Assembly: GCA_032622095.1 (NCBI GenBank)
Contig: CP136069.1
Span: forward strand, 161,935,043-161,999,042
Direction: 5' to 3'
Length of the DNA: 64,000 nt
Origin: Siphonodentalium dalli
Lineage: Eukaryota; Mollusca; Scaphopoda; Gadilida; Siphonodentaliidae
Notes under the pieces: generated by a model
What the model was told of the DNA's origin: nothing
Databases searched by the model: none
Seen by the model: only the letters and a program-made list of their open reading frames with translations
Shown here: in pieces, positions 1-12,344 of the stretch
How positions within the stretch are numbered: the first letter of the stretch is position 1
How the letters are laid out: the number at the start of each line of letters is the position of its first letter
Position numbers and translations under genes: made by a program

Positions 1-192
1 CTATTGGAATGCGAAGCGTATAGAGACGTACGTACGAGATATATTGCGAAATATTACTGGACTCATCCTAACATATTTAAAATGACACAACTCTTTGATA
101 ACCACAAGGTTATGCGAGGAATGTGTAATATTCTTGACACAATTTATAAATGTCAGTATTCAGATATCCCATTGTTGTGTGACATAAAATGA
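1..192 (+). pseudogene. C-terminal end of a non-LTR retrotransposon ORF (cut by window edge)
   Basis: The reading frame is open from base 1 to a stop at 190-192 and gives LLECEAYRDVRTRYI followed by a YYWTHPNIFKMTQLF-type tail. This matches the C-terminal pattern of CR1/Jockey-like ORF2 proteins, where a Cys-His knuckle ends in 'hFLLeCp.Y..lR..yi', followed by a short hydrophobic tail about 40 residues before the stop. Only the last ~63 residues lie in the window, so the reverse transcriptase and endonuclease cannot be judged. Calling it a retrotransposon is inference from this pattern and from the simple-repeat tail at about 790. A host gene ending here is possible but less likely. Confidence 0.55.
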
Positions 193-792
193 TATTTCAT
201 ATTCACTCCAAAGTTTGAACTATTAATGTACAAGTTTAATATATAATTATGTAGGCTAAAATATATACAAATTGTATACTCTAGCCAGTTATATGAAGTA
301 CCTACTTCTGTCATGTGCTCATTTCAAAAATGAAATTCGAAAGGATGAATTATATACATGAATAACAAGGCATACACGTATAAGAACACACCCTCCCCAT
401 ACAACAAAAATATACCGAGTACCTATATTCGGTAACTTACCAGTTTGCTCACATAAATCCTGTTTTAAGGTTCACGTTTTGTCTATTTATATAAACAAAG
501 CACCCAGAATAAATAGGTACACGTTTAATATATCGGACACCCAGATCGACACGAACACGGCCCTTGTTCTATTATATCCGTTTCCATGTTTGTACTAATG
601 TATATTTTGTTCACACAGCTTTGCTACATGTATATTTTTGTATTTTGGATTGCCATATTGACGCATGCTTGATAAATTAGCGCTGGAAACACATTCATTT
701 CTGGAGTGGGGGGACCGGCGCAATATTTTGTAAATCTCAAAATGCCATGTTGTATTGGAAATGAGAAATTAAATAATTGAATTGAATTGATG
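193..792 (+). mobile_element. Probable 3' UTR and tail of the retrotransposon
   Basis: This is non-coding, AT-rich sequence after the ORF stop. It ends at about 760-790 with GAAATTAAATAATTG followed by direct repeats of AATTG. Many CR1- and RTE-like elements end in such short 3' tandem repeats rather than poly(A). The exact 3' boundary is inferred from this tail. Confidence 0.4.
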
Positions 793-2216
793 TAGTCTCG
801 TTATTTGCGTCTAGACAGCACATGCCAAATGACCTGAAATCACAAAAATTGAAGCACGGGGTTGCCAAGTTAGCCAACGTAGGTAATTTTGAATGTATGC
901 CGTACAGAATAGAGGTGCATTATGCAAATGTTGTGTATCGATCGCAACCCGTGACAATCGACGCATATATTTGTAATCTGTATCTGCACCATATAAATTG
1001 TCTACACGGTGCGTGATCGCTAGATGCGGAACACAATTTATTACCCTATGTTTAGAACTTCAGATATCCAATTCAGATTATATGAATTATGAATACAATT
1101 CAATGTCAGCCGCCTTTATGCGCGACAAAACCTAGTTTGGAATGAACAGAAACATTAGAACAATCGGTCTATTACGTTATAAATGGACGTCATTCGGTGC
1201 GACCAGTTATCTTCCTCGCAATGTCCTACTTTCAGTTTCTGTTCCCGGGAAATTGACCGCGTTGCACCAAGTTTCGAACTTTCGATCCGTTGAATCTGTT
1301 TGATAACATTTAACACTTGTAATTTATGTGATGTAGGTGTTTCATCAATTGTGGGGTGAAACGTTTAAAAGATAACTACCATTGGTATCGGACTACAACA
1401 ATTATATAGCTGAACGGTGTACCCATGTCCCAAATGTGTCAAATCTTTATTATCTTTATTAAATAATGTAGACAAGAATATATATAGTGGCCATGGGGTT
1501 TGTGATATATACGTTGATTGAACTGTCTTTAAGTATCTTACTGTCATGTTCGCCATGACACATTTAGATAGAAATTCAATGCAACATATCCAAAACCCTC
1601 CATGAGACTGAGAGCGACTTGCCTATGTGATGATTTTCCTAAAGAAAATACAAGTTCCAACATTGTTTAAGGAGATTAACATTGTTATATAGTAATCTAG
1701 TGAATTTTTAAGTTTTGTTGTCACGAGACACCGAAATAAACACTGGTAAACAATGTCAATCACTAGCTGCATGATTCGATTCGATATTCGATTCGATGTC
1801 GATATCAGGAAGAGATTCGATACCGAGATTCGATTCGATGCAAAATCCCCGATTCGCAGATCCCTAGATACATGCATGTTTATATCAAATAATACAAAGC
1901 GAAATCGCCGGCATATATACAAAGGTCAAGGTATCTTCCTAACTTCCTGTGAAAAATATAGAGTTTACTCCCTTCTGTTGTATTCTATTTGCACTCTGCA
2001 CAGACATTGTCATTTCATGCTCTGCTTACGTAATCCTATAATAAATGGTGTTATTAAATCAATTGCCTATACTTTTACGACAGCTTGCATGGCTAAGAAT
2101 GGTGTGAAAATAAATTAGTCCCAGTTAGTTCTTCTGATTAGTACTGAATGATGATGAATATGAAATTACTCTTGATGTTACGGACAGTTCGTTTAAATTT
2201 TGAGGAGAGTCTTTAT
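793..2216. other. Unassigned intergenic sequence with a GATTCGAT block
   Basis: I see no supportable gene. A low-complexity block at about 1,771-1,845 repeats GATTCGATTCGAT-type words, and a similar block lies at about 47,224-47,282. The reading frames crossing it are by-products of the repeat. Confidence 0.5.
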
Positions 2217-2283
2217 TGCCTCCTTGAAGGTTTAACAATGGCAATCCGGGAGTCTCACGGGCAATCCGTGCAATTACACAGTC
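2217..2283 (+). repeat. Solo 67-bp fragment of the X/Y module junction
   Basis: This segment contains AACAATGGCAATCCGGGAGT, then TCTCACGG and CAATCCGTGCAATTACACAG. The same sequence recurs at about 13,171-13,240, just before X module copy 2, and inverted at about 29,985-30,060 in copy 3. Here it stands alone, so it is probably a boundary fragment of a mobile unit. Confidence 0.6.
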
Positions 2284-3315
2284 TGGAGTAAACTACATAC
2301 CCACATATCAAAAATAGTGGGTCTAACGACCTTTCGTTCAGTTTTCATTTCCCAAATCCGGGATTCCTTGTAATTACCGCCAATCAAAACTTAGCTCCAA
2401 GAAATGTGTGCCCAATAAAAAACTAGTAACATGTCACGTGCTCTTGGTGTGGAAATTCCGAAGGTGTGGCTTTAGGTTGTTAAAAATAGTATCCATGACG
2501 TCATGTTATACCGGAAGAGAAATTCACAAATCGACAAATAAAGTAGATTGTTGACGAGCGGTCGAAGGTTTAAAAATCAAGAATCACCGGAATGTGGATT
2601 GCAGGAAACTGTAATTTGGGCACAACTGGGACAATCTTTGGAGCTAATAATACGGCTGTGTAAGGTCTGATGGGTTTCGGTGACGTTGGTGGTAGAATTG
2701 TTTGTGTAGAATTGTGTTGCTCTTCGCTCGTTTTGGCTGCGGTGGTGCTACTGTCGGTATTGGGGAACTGCTAGATCGTTTTGTTATGTCAAGGTACTTT
2801 TTTTTAGTTCTGTAGTTGTTTTATCAGATAGTCCCGACATTCATGTATTTTGATTCGTGGCCGTTGATTTGTGTTATTTTTTGGCAACATGGGCGACAAA
2901 TCGCCTGGCCAATCTAAAAATAATTCGTTCTGAGATCTTCTGAGTCCAAGAAATCCACATAAATTGACATTTTTTATAATTTCAAGTAGATCTGTCTTAG
3001 TTATTGTACATTTTTTCTGGATCCCGGAAGCTGTTTCCCTTTATTGTCAGTAAAACAACCGCCGAACGAAAAGTCAAAAACCCTACAACTATTAATTCCG
3101 TTTCCTAGAATCGGCTTCACAGGGTTGAAGCGGCCATGACGGCACTGGCACGTGACCATGTCTACACCTGTCAATCAAAAATAATTTCAGATTTATTTTT
3201 AGCGCGATGTGACGTAATTTGGGGGAAGCCCACAACCGTTCAGAAATGAAAAGTTGATGGGAATGCAATAGACTCAGTATCATTATGAATCTGAGTGTAT
3301 GTTTACATAGACTGA
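2284..3315. other. No recognisable feature
   Basis: I see no convincing ORF, repeat family or RNA gene here. Confidence 0.4.
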
Positions 3316-3317
3316 TA

Positions 3318-5511
3318 GTCTGGTCGATAAACTAAAATTTTAGGGTCAACCTAGAAAAAATTTGGACTAAGTTGGTTTCTATTCCATTTTGAAGAGGAAT
3401 ATATCCTCTATAACACATCCAAAATCCGCTAAAATCCGCTTTGAGCATTTTCTGTAATACAAGATGGCGTCCATGATGGCAGTTGGTATAGAAAAATCCT
3501 GAATTTCGGTGGTAGGTGCGCCAACAAATACCAAATTAGTAATAAAATAAAATTCACACAAACAGTCCTTAGTCGTAAACCATATCGGTAGAATGTCTGT
3601 CCAAAATGGCCGCCAAAATGGACAAAATCGAATGAAATTTACAATTTGCGGAAAATTGAATAGCTGGTTATACAAGAACGAACAGGCCGTCGAATTATAC
3701 GAGGAAGAATGATTTCAGAGTATAAGGGGGAGCTATTAATAATAGTAAGTAAGAATTCTCTCTAATGTATCTCGCGAGAGAGCAACCGAAAGCCAGGTCT
3801 CATACAACGATTGAATGTGGACTTTTTGGGCGCCAAGAAATAGAAGAATAACGCAGTTTTATCTGTATTGTTTATCTTGAATCGTGTAATATATGTGTAT
3901 TAAAACAGTTAAATGTGATATAATAGGGATGTTTTCATTGTGTGACCTTTTCTAGAAACAGAAATATATGTAATGAAAACAGTCTCACGAATGTGACCAA
4001 TAATCATTTATTTTTGAATCTACAACACACAGTCTGTCAAAATTCACTACTATAGAACAGTATGAAAGCTATTCATATGATACTAGGTAAAATGTGTAGA
4101 TCCTATTGTCCGTGTCTTAAAATAGAAGTCATAGTTGCCTCCGGTCAAGTGATTAAACACGAATATTTCACTTTTATCACACAAATACATGGTGGTATAC
4201 CATGAACGCAATTTACCAAAATACAAAGGATTACAATAGACTATCTTCAATAAATTCTCAACATAACCCAATTTGCCTACATACTCTATGGCAGAGACTG
4301 TCTTTATACCTGGAAATTATGTGCACTTAAATGCACCAAGGCCACATATACGCGAAACGTACGACCTTTTCTGCAACCGCATCGCCGCGTTTATCCATTC
4401 TCCCTAATGTTACACATATCTGCTGCATACAAAACCATAAATAGCAACATTGAGTGAATGGTAAACGCAGAACTAATAACTGTAAACGCTGATGACCTGA
4501 TATTTAGCGCAAATATGTGGGTGGCAATGGTAACATAATTGCAAACAACAAGATACTAACAACTAATAGTGTGTATTGCGTGGTACATATTCATGTTGTA
4601 AAGTGCCGATTAAAGTAATTTGAACATAACTGTCTACTAAGAAACCGGTTTGGGAGCACCATGAAAATTAGTACTAAATAAAATGTACGATGTACAGTCT
4701 CTTCGATCTAGTGAGATAGGGTACTATTCTGTTGAAGAGATAAGTGTTTCTTGACAGTATAATCAGCATTACGACATACGTGTATGGTTTATTGTCACGG
4801 AGAGTGTTGAAAATTCTGGAAATATAACTAGTATTTACACAGATAGGGTGGGCACTTCAGTTTCTGCTTTACATTCAATAATTAATCATCATTCCAAAAG
4901 GAAACTACCACCCACTGTGTGACGAAATATTACTTCGTGTGTTGCATGCCCGAAATAACTGTTTTTGGTCCGACTGTTGGATGTATTCTAATAAGAAAAC
5001 CCGAACGTAAATCATTGGGTTAACGTGCGTAGCAGTGATCGATAAATCATTCTGATAGATCTGTTTTAATTATATGTGTACCTTTAAAGATATATAACAA
5101 CATTCTTGTAAATTACAAATGTGTATTTTCGCTTATAGGGGGTTATCCAATATGTTGCTTTCATCGTAGCATGGATTGTAGTTGCGGCCATTTTGACAGC
5201 CATTTCATCGCCGCGATTGCATTGTTTTATGCCCTTGTCACTCTATTCGCCCCCTATACTCGTTTACACAAACTGGTATATATCGGATGGAGGATTAATG
5301 CGTTCTGGTGTCGCCGACGAGGGATATTGTAGAAAAACGTACTTCGCAAGGTCGAAAAATGAGCATTTTTAAAAATCTCTGTAAAAAAGTTTTCTCAAAG
5401 CGGATTTTAGCGGATTTTGGATATGTTGTAGAGGAAATATTCCTTTTCAAAATGGAATAAAAACCAACTTAGTCCAAATTTTTTATAGGTCAAACCTTTT
5501 ATCGACCAGAC
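3318..5511. mobile_element. 2.2-kb non-autonomous DNA transposon with ~130-bp terminal inverted repeats
   Basis: The left end (about 3,318-3,448) begins GTCTGGTCGATAAA and runs through TTTGGACTAAGTTGG to TCCGCTAAAATCCGCTTTGAG. The right end (about 5,393-5,511) is its diverged reverse complement, ending TTTATCGACCAGAC. Both ends are flanked by TA (3,316-3,317 and 5,512-5,513), the target duplication typical of Tc1/mariner-like elements. The ~1.9-kb interior has no long ORF or transposase motif, so the element is non-autonomous or decayed. Superfamily assignment rests on the TA duplication alone. Confidence 0.7.
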
Positions 5512-6261
5512 TATGAGCACTTAACACCTCATGTATTGTTGGCTTGTTCGTCATAATGCATCTAAGTGCTAACCAAAACGGCCATCATATTATTGATACT
5601 GAGCAAACAAACATATATCAGAGATATATGGAGGGATTTGTTCAGCAATATTCCGCATACATACATGTAGGTATGTTTTGAGATATAGAGGATCTACAAC
5701 GAGTTATGTTGGGATTTATAAGATTTTATGAAACGAGTTTGATAAATTTGATTCACAACGAGTCGTATGCCTTTTTAACAAATAAAAATCTTTAAAAGAA
5801 GTTGCAAAATGTATATATTTTCAGCGTTGGCTGAGACGCTTAATAACCGTTTTCGATTGTATTGCGCGCTCTGGTTGGCGTTGGAAAATATAGTCCCCCA
5901 ATTTGCCTTTTTGATTTTGTTCCTATTTTCGTTAGTGCAACGAAGTTGGACAAGAATATAACACTAACGAACAAAGCAATCATTTTGCATTGTCTGGTTT
6001 TGGTGTCATGCGCGGCTTTTCGAAATAGTATTAATCCGCAGAAATCAATATAAATTCTGTTGGCCCGATGCCAAGTGATCCCGGGAGGCACGCAACTATT
6101 CATCACTAGTGAGAGATATGGATATATGTAATGGCGTTTTAAATGCTATAACGTAGGGTATATCATGCAATCACACTATTATGTATACATAATTTTGGGG
6201 TTCGAACGAGCCATGTTCAGTTAACATTAATTTTGGTGAACATCTGCATCTATACATAATC

Positions 6262-6535
6262 GGAAAGTTAACTGCCGCCTGACCTACACGTTTAATATGT
6301 CAGGCAGACATGTATAGGTCAGGCGGCAGCATATACATGTATAGGTCAGGTGGCTATACATGTATACATGTAGGTCATGTATACATGTATAGGTCAGGCG
6401 GCAGGATATACATGTATAGGTCGGGTGGCCCTACATGTATTATAGGTCAGGCGGCAGTCTATACATGCACATGTTTAGTTAGGTCAGGTGGCTATACATG
6501 TATAGGTCAGGCGGCAGTTAACTTGTCGGTTTTGG
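6262..6535 (+). repeat. TACATGTATAGGTCAGGCGGC minisatellite, copy 1
   Basis: Variant units containing TACATGTATAGGTCAGGCGG are repeated. The array is closed by inverted ends: AAGTTAACTGCCGCCTGACC on the left and GGTCAGGCGGCAGTTAACTT on the right, so TTAA-containing palindromes mark both borders. Matching arrays lie at about 13,978-14,240 and 28,990-29,255. Confidence 0.75.
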
Positions 6536-6869
6536 TTCCGCCGAATAAAACATATACCTACAGTAATGCTCTAATTAATCGACTCCTCAAACACAGCAGA
6601 ATTATGGGTAGCTTTTCAGGATTTAGTCGGAAATATGGCTTGTTGCCATTAGAAAAGAGGCCCAGGGACCAAGATGAAGGATCTATAGTTGGTTCTTATA
6701 ACACAATTGTAGAACCGAAATTACCTACAATTACTGCTGTTTGGTTCCTGAGAATTGAAGAACCAATATTGGACAGACGGATTATTTGCAACATCGTCGT
6801 CGTTATTATCATCGTCGTCATTGTAATCATCGTAATAATCTTCATCGCCATCGCAATCGTGATCGTCAA

Positions 6870-7633
6870 ATACCGGGCCGACCATGGTTGTTCGGCCCGG
6901 TGTGAGACAATTTTGAAAACTATACAAGAAAATCGCAAATCCTAGCATCTAGACTGGCCTCAACTGAAGCTTTCCTAGTGTTGGAAATTTCAAACCTCAT
7001 GCTCCCCCTCAGGTTGGAAAATTATTCAACTGATGACCATTTATGTCTACAAGTTTGACCAAATGTAGTAAAATATTGTTTTGCTAAACTAATTAGCAGT
7101 TTTGTATTGGCCATGTGGATGGGGCAATGACACCCCGGGCCGACCATGGTTCGGCCCGGTGTGCGAAAATTTTGAAATCTGAACAAGAAAATCGCAAAAT
7201 CCTAACATCTAGACTAGCCTCAAGCCTTCCTACTGTTGGAAATTTCAAACCCTACACACTCCCACTTGGAAAATTTCCAACTGATGACAATTCCAATGAC
7301 AATGTTGACCAATTGTATGACAATATTGTTTTCTTAAATTAACTAGAAGTTTTTGACTGGCCACGGGGGAGGGACCAGGACACAAGCTGTCCAAGTGTTG
7401 GAAATTTCGAACCTGTCACCTCCTTAAGGTTGGAAAATTTCCAACTGATTACCATTTCTGTCAAAATTTTGACAAAAAATAGGAACATATGCAAATATTG
7501 GTCGAAAAACAATAAATTCCCCCCAATAAATTGTTTTTACCTGAAATTAGGAATTTCCAACTATTGAAAATATAGCTCTCTGCTGGGGGGGGGGGGGGGG
7601 GGGGGTGAGAGACACACACCCCCATCTAGCCAC
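6870..7633 (+). mobile_element. Insertion of tandem GGCCGACCATGG / GTTGGAAATTTCCAAC repeat
   Basis: Relative to copies 2 and 3 the GAT-rich sequence is interrupted here by ~760 bp. It holds about three ~260-bp units, each with a CGGGCCGACCATGGTTGTTC hairpin and a GTTGGAAATTTC-type palindrome, and ends in a poly-G run at about 7,587-7,605. The same family lies at 34,730-35,355. A precise target duplication is not readable in the low-complexity flank. Confidence 0.6.
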
Positions 7634-8229
7634 ATCCCTGATTGTAGTCATCACCATTATCATTATCACCATCGATCACCATCTGTATCTTCGTCGTAGT
7701 CACCGTCATCATCGTCGTCGTGGTTATTATCATCATCGCTGTCGTAGTTTTCATAATATCCATTGTCATGATCATCGCTGTCGTCGTCCTAGTCATCACC
7801 AGTGCTGTCATCGTCGAATTCAACATCATCATCGCTGTCGTCGTCTAAGTCATCATCATCATCGTCATCGTAGTCATCATCTTAATCATAGAGGTTGTCG
7901 TCGTAGTCATCATCATCATCATCATCATCATCGATATTGTCGTCGTAGTCATCATCATCATCATCATCATCATCGCTGTCGTCGTCCTAGTCATCATCAT
8001 CATCATAGTCATCGTAGTCATCATCTTAATCATCGAGGTTGTCGTCGTAGTCATCATCATCATCATCATCGATATTGTCGTCGTAGTCATCATACTCGCT
8101 GTTCGTTATCATCATTATCGCTGTCGTCGTTGTTGTCATAATTATCGTCGTCATCATAATCATCGTCGTCATCATAATCATCTCGGCTATTGGCAGCATG
8201 CCAGCATCATCCTAATTATTACAATCATC

Positions 8230-10712
8230 AACGTCGTCGTGTAGCAACATGGTCATCATCATTATTATGGCAATCGATGTCGACATCGTCATCAGTATCA
8301 TCATCATTATCGTCGTCGTGTAGTAATATGGTCAACATCATTATAATACCATCGATGTCGACATCGTTATCATTATCATTATCATTATCGTCGTCGTGTA
8401 GTAATATGGTCAACATCATTATAATACCATCGATGTCGACATTGTCATCATCATTATTATGGCAATTGATGTCGACATCGTTATCATTATCATCATCATT
8501 ATCGTCGTCGTGTAGTAATATGGTCAACATCATTATAATACCATCGATGTCGACATTGTCATCATCATTATTATGGCAATCGATGTCGACATCGTTATCA
8601 TTATCATCATCATTATCGTCGTCGTGTAGTAATATGGTCAACATCATTATAATACCATCGATGTCGACATTGTCATCATCATTATTATGGCAATCGATGT
8701 CGACATCGTTATCATTATCATCATCATTATCGTCGTCGTGTAGTAATATGGTCATCATCATTATAATACCATCGATGTCGACATTGTCATCATCATTATT
8801 ATGGCCATCGATGTCGACATCGTTATCATTATCATCATCATTATCGTCGTCGTGTAGTAATATGGTCAACATCATTATAATACCATCGATGTCGACATTG
8901 TCATCATCATTATTATGGCAATCGATGTCGACATCGTTATCATCATCATTATCGTCGTCGTGTAGTAATATGGTCAACATCATTATAATACCATCGATGT
9001 CGACATTGTCATCATCATTATTATGGCAATCGATGTCGACATCGTCATCATTATCATCATCATTATCGTCGTCGTGTAGTAATATGGTCAACATCATTAT
9101 TATACCATCGATGTCGACATTGTCATCATCACTATTATGGCAATCTATGTCGACATCGTTATCATTATCATCATCATTATCGTCGTCGTGTAGTAATATG
9201 GTCAACATCATTATAATACCATCGATGTCGACATTGTCATCATCACTATTATGGCAATCTATGTCGACATCGTTATCATTATCATCATCATTATCGTCGT
9301 CGTGTAGTAATATGGTCAACATCATTATAATACCATCGATGTCGACATTGTCATCATCACTATTATGGCAATCTATGTCGACATCGTTATCATTATCATC
9401 ATCATTATCGTCGTCGTGTAGTAATATGGTCAACATCATTATAATACCATCGATGTCGACATTGTCATCATCACTATTATTGCAATCTATGTCGACATCG
9501 TTATCATTATCATCATCATTATCGTCGTCGTGTAGTAATATGGTCAACATCATTATAATACCATCGATGTCGACATTGTCATCATCACTATTATGGCAAT
9601 CTATGTCGACATCGTTATCATTATCATCATCATTATCGTCGTCGTGTAGTAATATGGTCATCATCATTATTATGGCCATCGATGTCGACATCGTTATCAT
9701 TATCATCATCATTATCGTCGTCGTGTAGTAATATGGTCAACATCATTATAATACCATCGATGTCGACATTGTCATCATCATTATTTTGGCAATCGATGTC
9801 GACATCGTTATCATTATCATCATCATTATCGTCGTCGTGTAGTAATATGGTCAACATCATTATAATACCATCGATGTCGACATTGTCATCATCACTATTA
9901 TGGCAATCGATGTCGACATCGTTATCATTATCATCATCATTATCGTCGTCGTGTAGTAATATGGTCAACATCATTATAATACCATCGATGTCGACATTGT
10001 CATCATCATTATTATGGCAATCGATGTCGACATCGTTATAATTATCATCATCATTATCGTCGTCGTGTAGTAATATGGTCATCATCATTATTATGGCCAT
10101 CGATGTCGACATCGTTATCATTATCATCATCATTATCGTCGTCGTGTAGTAATATGGTCAACATCATTATAATACCATCGATGTCGACATTGTCATCATC
10201 ATTATTATGGCAATCGATGTCGACATCGTTATCATTATCATCATCATTATCGTCGTCGTGTAGTAATATGGTCAACATCATTATAATACCATCGATGTCG
10301 ACATTGTCATCATCATTATTTTGGCAATCGATGTCAACATCGTTATCATTATCATCATCATTATCGTCGTCGTGTAGTAATATGGTCAACATCATTATAA
10401 TACCATCGATGTCGACATTGTCATCATCATTATTTTGGCAATCGATGTCGACATCGTTATCATTATCATCATCATTATCGTCGTCGTGTAGTAATATGGT
10501 CAACATCATTATAATATCATCGATGTCGACATTGTCATCATCATTATTTTGGCAATCGATGTCGACATCGTTATCATTATCATCATCATTATCGTCGTCG
10601 TGTAGTAATATGGTCAACATCATTATAATACCATCGATGTCGACATTGTCATCATCATTATTATGGCAATCGATGTCGACATCGTTATCATTATCATCAT
10701 CATTGTTGTCGT
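8230..10712 (+). repeat. 114-bp satellite array (about 21 units)
   Basis: The unit is 114 bp (38 codons). It starts GTCGTCGTGTAGTAATATGG, passes ACATCATTATAATACCATCG and ends in ATCATTATC triplets. Each unit carries two copies of the 12-bp palindrome GATGTCGACATC or a close variant. Homogeneity is high, with a few shortened units (near 8,340, 8,935, 9,650 and 10,080). The long ORFs on both strands (up to 512 codons) are artefacts of the period. One unit persists in copy 2 (about 15,620-15,720) and about four in copy 3 (about 27,330-27,745). Confidence 0.9.
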
Positions 10713-10817
10713 CGTCGGCGCCATCTGTGTCATTTGAGATCCCCGTCGAAGTTGTCGTATATATAGTTGTTGTCGTCACAATCATCGCTATCATCTACAC
10801 CATCCGCACGCATTAAA

Positions 10818-11113
10818 GCCATCCTCGTTTTCGTCCTTATCGTCATCAACATCATCTATTTGATGACGACAGCAATGGTGATGATGAACACGACGACGAC
10901 AGCAATAATGACGATGACCACGACGACGACAGCAATGATGACGATGACCACGACGACGACATCGATGATGATGATGATGATGATGACTACGACAATGGCA
11001 TCTATGCTGATGACAGCGACGACGACAGCGACGATGGTGATTACAACGATGATGACAGCTATGACTACGACGACAGTGATTATGATGATGACTACGACGA
11101 CGATGATGATTGA
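10818..11113 (+). other. Asp-rich open frame at the right edge of the cassette
   Basis: From the TAA at 10,815 to a TGA at 11,111-11,113, one frame reads almost entirely Asp with Ser, Asn, His, Tyr and Gly (DDDSNDDDDHDDDI-type). It has no Met. The equivalent frame stays open to the same stop in copy 2 (16,250-16,515) and copy 3 (about 27,170 to 26,867, minus). Triplet slippage explains this without coding. I list it because the composition resembles acidic biomineralisation or phosphophoryn-like proteins. Coding is unlikely. Confidence 0.2.
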
Positions 11114-11402
11114 AGTTTAGTTGTAAACAATCCGTTTGTCCAATTTTAGTTCTTCAGACGTACCTGTTGTTTTTCAATTCTCAAGAACGGTTGAAGAACC
11201 AAAAACAGCACTGATTGTAGGTAGTTTTTGTTATGTTTCCCATTGTTTTTTTTCAAATATCTTTTTTGATATATTTTTGATAACCATTTAATTTATACCA
11301 AAAAGAAGTAAATTATGTGAGGAATTTAATCATATTTATTATATATTTATTGACATACTTATACTTCTGTTGTCGGTTTCGTAACTTTTGCAACGATATG
11401 TC

Positions 11403-12160
11403 GCACCATTTATTTAGATAGATCTTTATTTGCACAATAATATACAATACATTAACAAAATATTAAACACAAGTATATTATTGCACACGAGCAGCATGGC
11501 CTAGCTGGCCGTCTTCCTGCTGCTCCTGTATGGTACGTGCAATATGGACATATATGACGGCGTATTTACAATTTCACAGACTAGTTGGTATTTGGATGGT
11601 CGGTTGGTGCCTATTTTAATATTTTATGTGGTTGAAATTTTGAACAATGCTGTACTATAATAGAGATTTTGGACAAGTGTAAGAGATTGTAACAAAACTA
11701 GTGAGGTTGTTCCGACAGTCCTGTGTCACATTCGCGGACAGTACCGTGCATGTGACACAGGGCTAGCTAGGATGTTCAGGGTGATAACTAGAGTGCATAT
11801 TATTGTGAGTTAAAAAGTTAACCTTGCTCAGATTATTGAGTCAAGTGGATTTTTACCGACTGCAAATGTAGCATAATTTGTTTGCACAGATAACCATTTG
11901 ATAATAGGTACCTATTAGTTCCATAGACAATAACATTTTGAATGTGTAATTAAATTAACATTTTTGTATTTTGGAATTTATCGAGTTCCACACTTTAGGA
12001 AATGAATGCTTTGGTAAGGCTTCTGAAAAACATGTTCCAGCCTTATTGCATCTTAATTTATCCGCCTTTTTAGTGTTAACACCGAGGGAATATGTGAACA
12101 TGTTTTTAAACGATTTGGGGAGATTATTTCTAGTCCAGTTGTACATAAATTTATTTATAT
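11403..12160 (-). pseudogene. Retrotransposon 3' end (Y module copy 1), minus strand
   Basis: The minus-strand frame at 12,146-11,955 encodes a 63-residue peptide with MYNWTRNNLPKSFKNMF near its start and FPKVWNSINSKI near its end. That resembles the C-terminus of CR1/Jockey-like ORF2 proteins ('..N.LP..F...F ... G..lWNsLp..I'). Downstream (toward 11,403) follow a hairpin around GTCCTGTGTCACATGCACGG-like sequence and a tail with GTGCAAATAAAGATCTATCT, a typical retrotransposon 3' terminus with AATAAA. Copies lie at 18,839-19,605 and 30,960-31,566, plus strand. The assignment rests on pattern only. Confidence 0.5.
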
Positions 12161-12344
12161 GAACAGTTCGAGAACAGTCACCTCGACTTAGGAAACATTC
12201 AGAGTGATCGGTTTCCTACACCTCTAAGTTTGTGACATTGCACATCGGTACCATAAAACCCTTAATTGACTCGTTTGGTTTCCGAATTGTTTGCTAGCTG
12301 TTGAGGAGGGAATTCTTAGATATGCGTTAATTTGCATTTGTCCC

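Larger units (their letters stand above)
6700..11235. repeat. GAT/ATC-rich cassette bounded by inverted repeats, copy 1
   Basis: The left border (about 6,700-6,790, with ACCTACAATTACTGCTGTTT and ATTGGACAGACGGATTATTT) is the reverse complement of the right border (about 11,113-11,235, with AACAATCCGTTTGTCCAAT and CAGCACTGATTGTAGGTAG). Between them lie interrupted GAT/GAC/ATC triplets, the 114-bp array and an inserted GGCCGACC repeat. All six frames are largely open because the period is a multiple of three. That openness is not evidence of coding. Confidence 0.7.
5517..11402 (+). repeat. Composite repeat, X module copy 1
   Basis: It begins GCACTTAACACC and continues through a conserved leader (5,800-6,110), a minisatellite, half of a hairpin and a GAT/ATC-rich cassette. 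The same order occurs at 13,241-16,806 (forward) and about 26,640-30,000 (inverted). This copy is longest because of an insertion at about 6,870-7,633 and expansion of the 114-bp satellite. Short ORFs in the leader (for example 5,840-6,106 minus, 88 codons) recur in all copies, but show no domain and look like products of recent duplication. Confidence 0.75.

Noticed and set aside
6190-6215. GGGGTTCGAACGAG resembling a tRNA B box
   Set aside because: No A box at suitable distance and no cloverleaf could be drawn; it recurs as part of the X module.
6310-6945. 211-codon ORF across the minisatellite
   Set aside because: It is made of GGTCAGGCGGC repeat units and GTC/ATC triplets; it is not kept in the other copies.
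7605-8141. His/Arg-rich ORF suggestive of a metal-binding protein (also 14,894-15,253 and 27,833-28,252)
   Set aside because: It is a frame of degenerate CAT/ATC triplet repeats, with equally open alternative frames.
8190-10816. Long ORFs on both strands (up to 512 codons) rich in Ser/Leu/Ile or Asp
   Set aside because: They follow from the 114-bp (38-codon) period of a satellite; every strand is open and there is no independent coding evidence.
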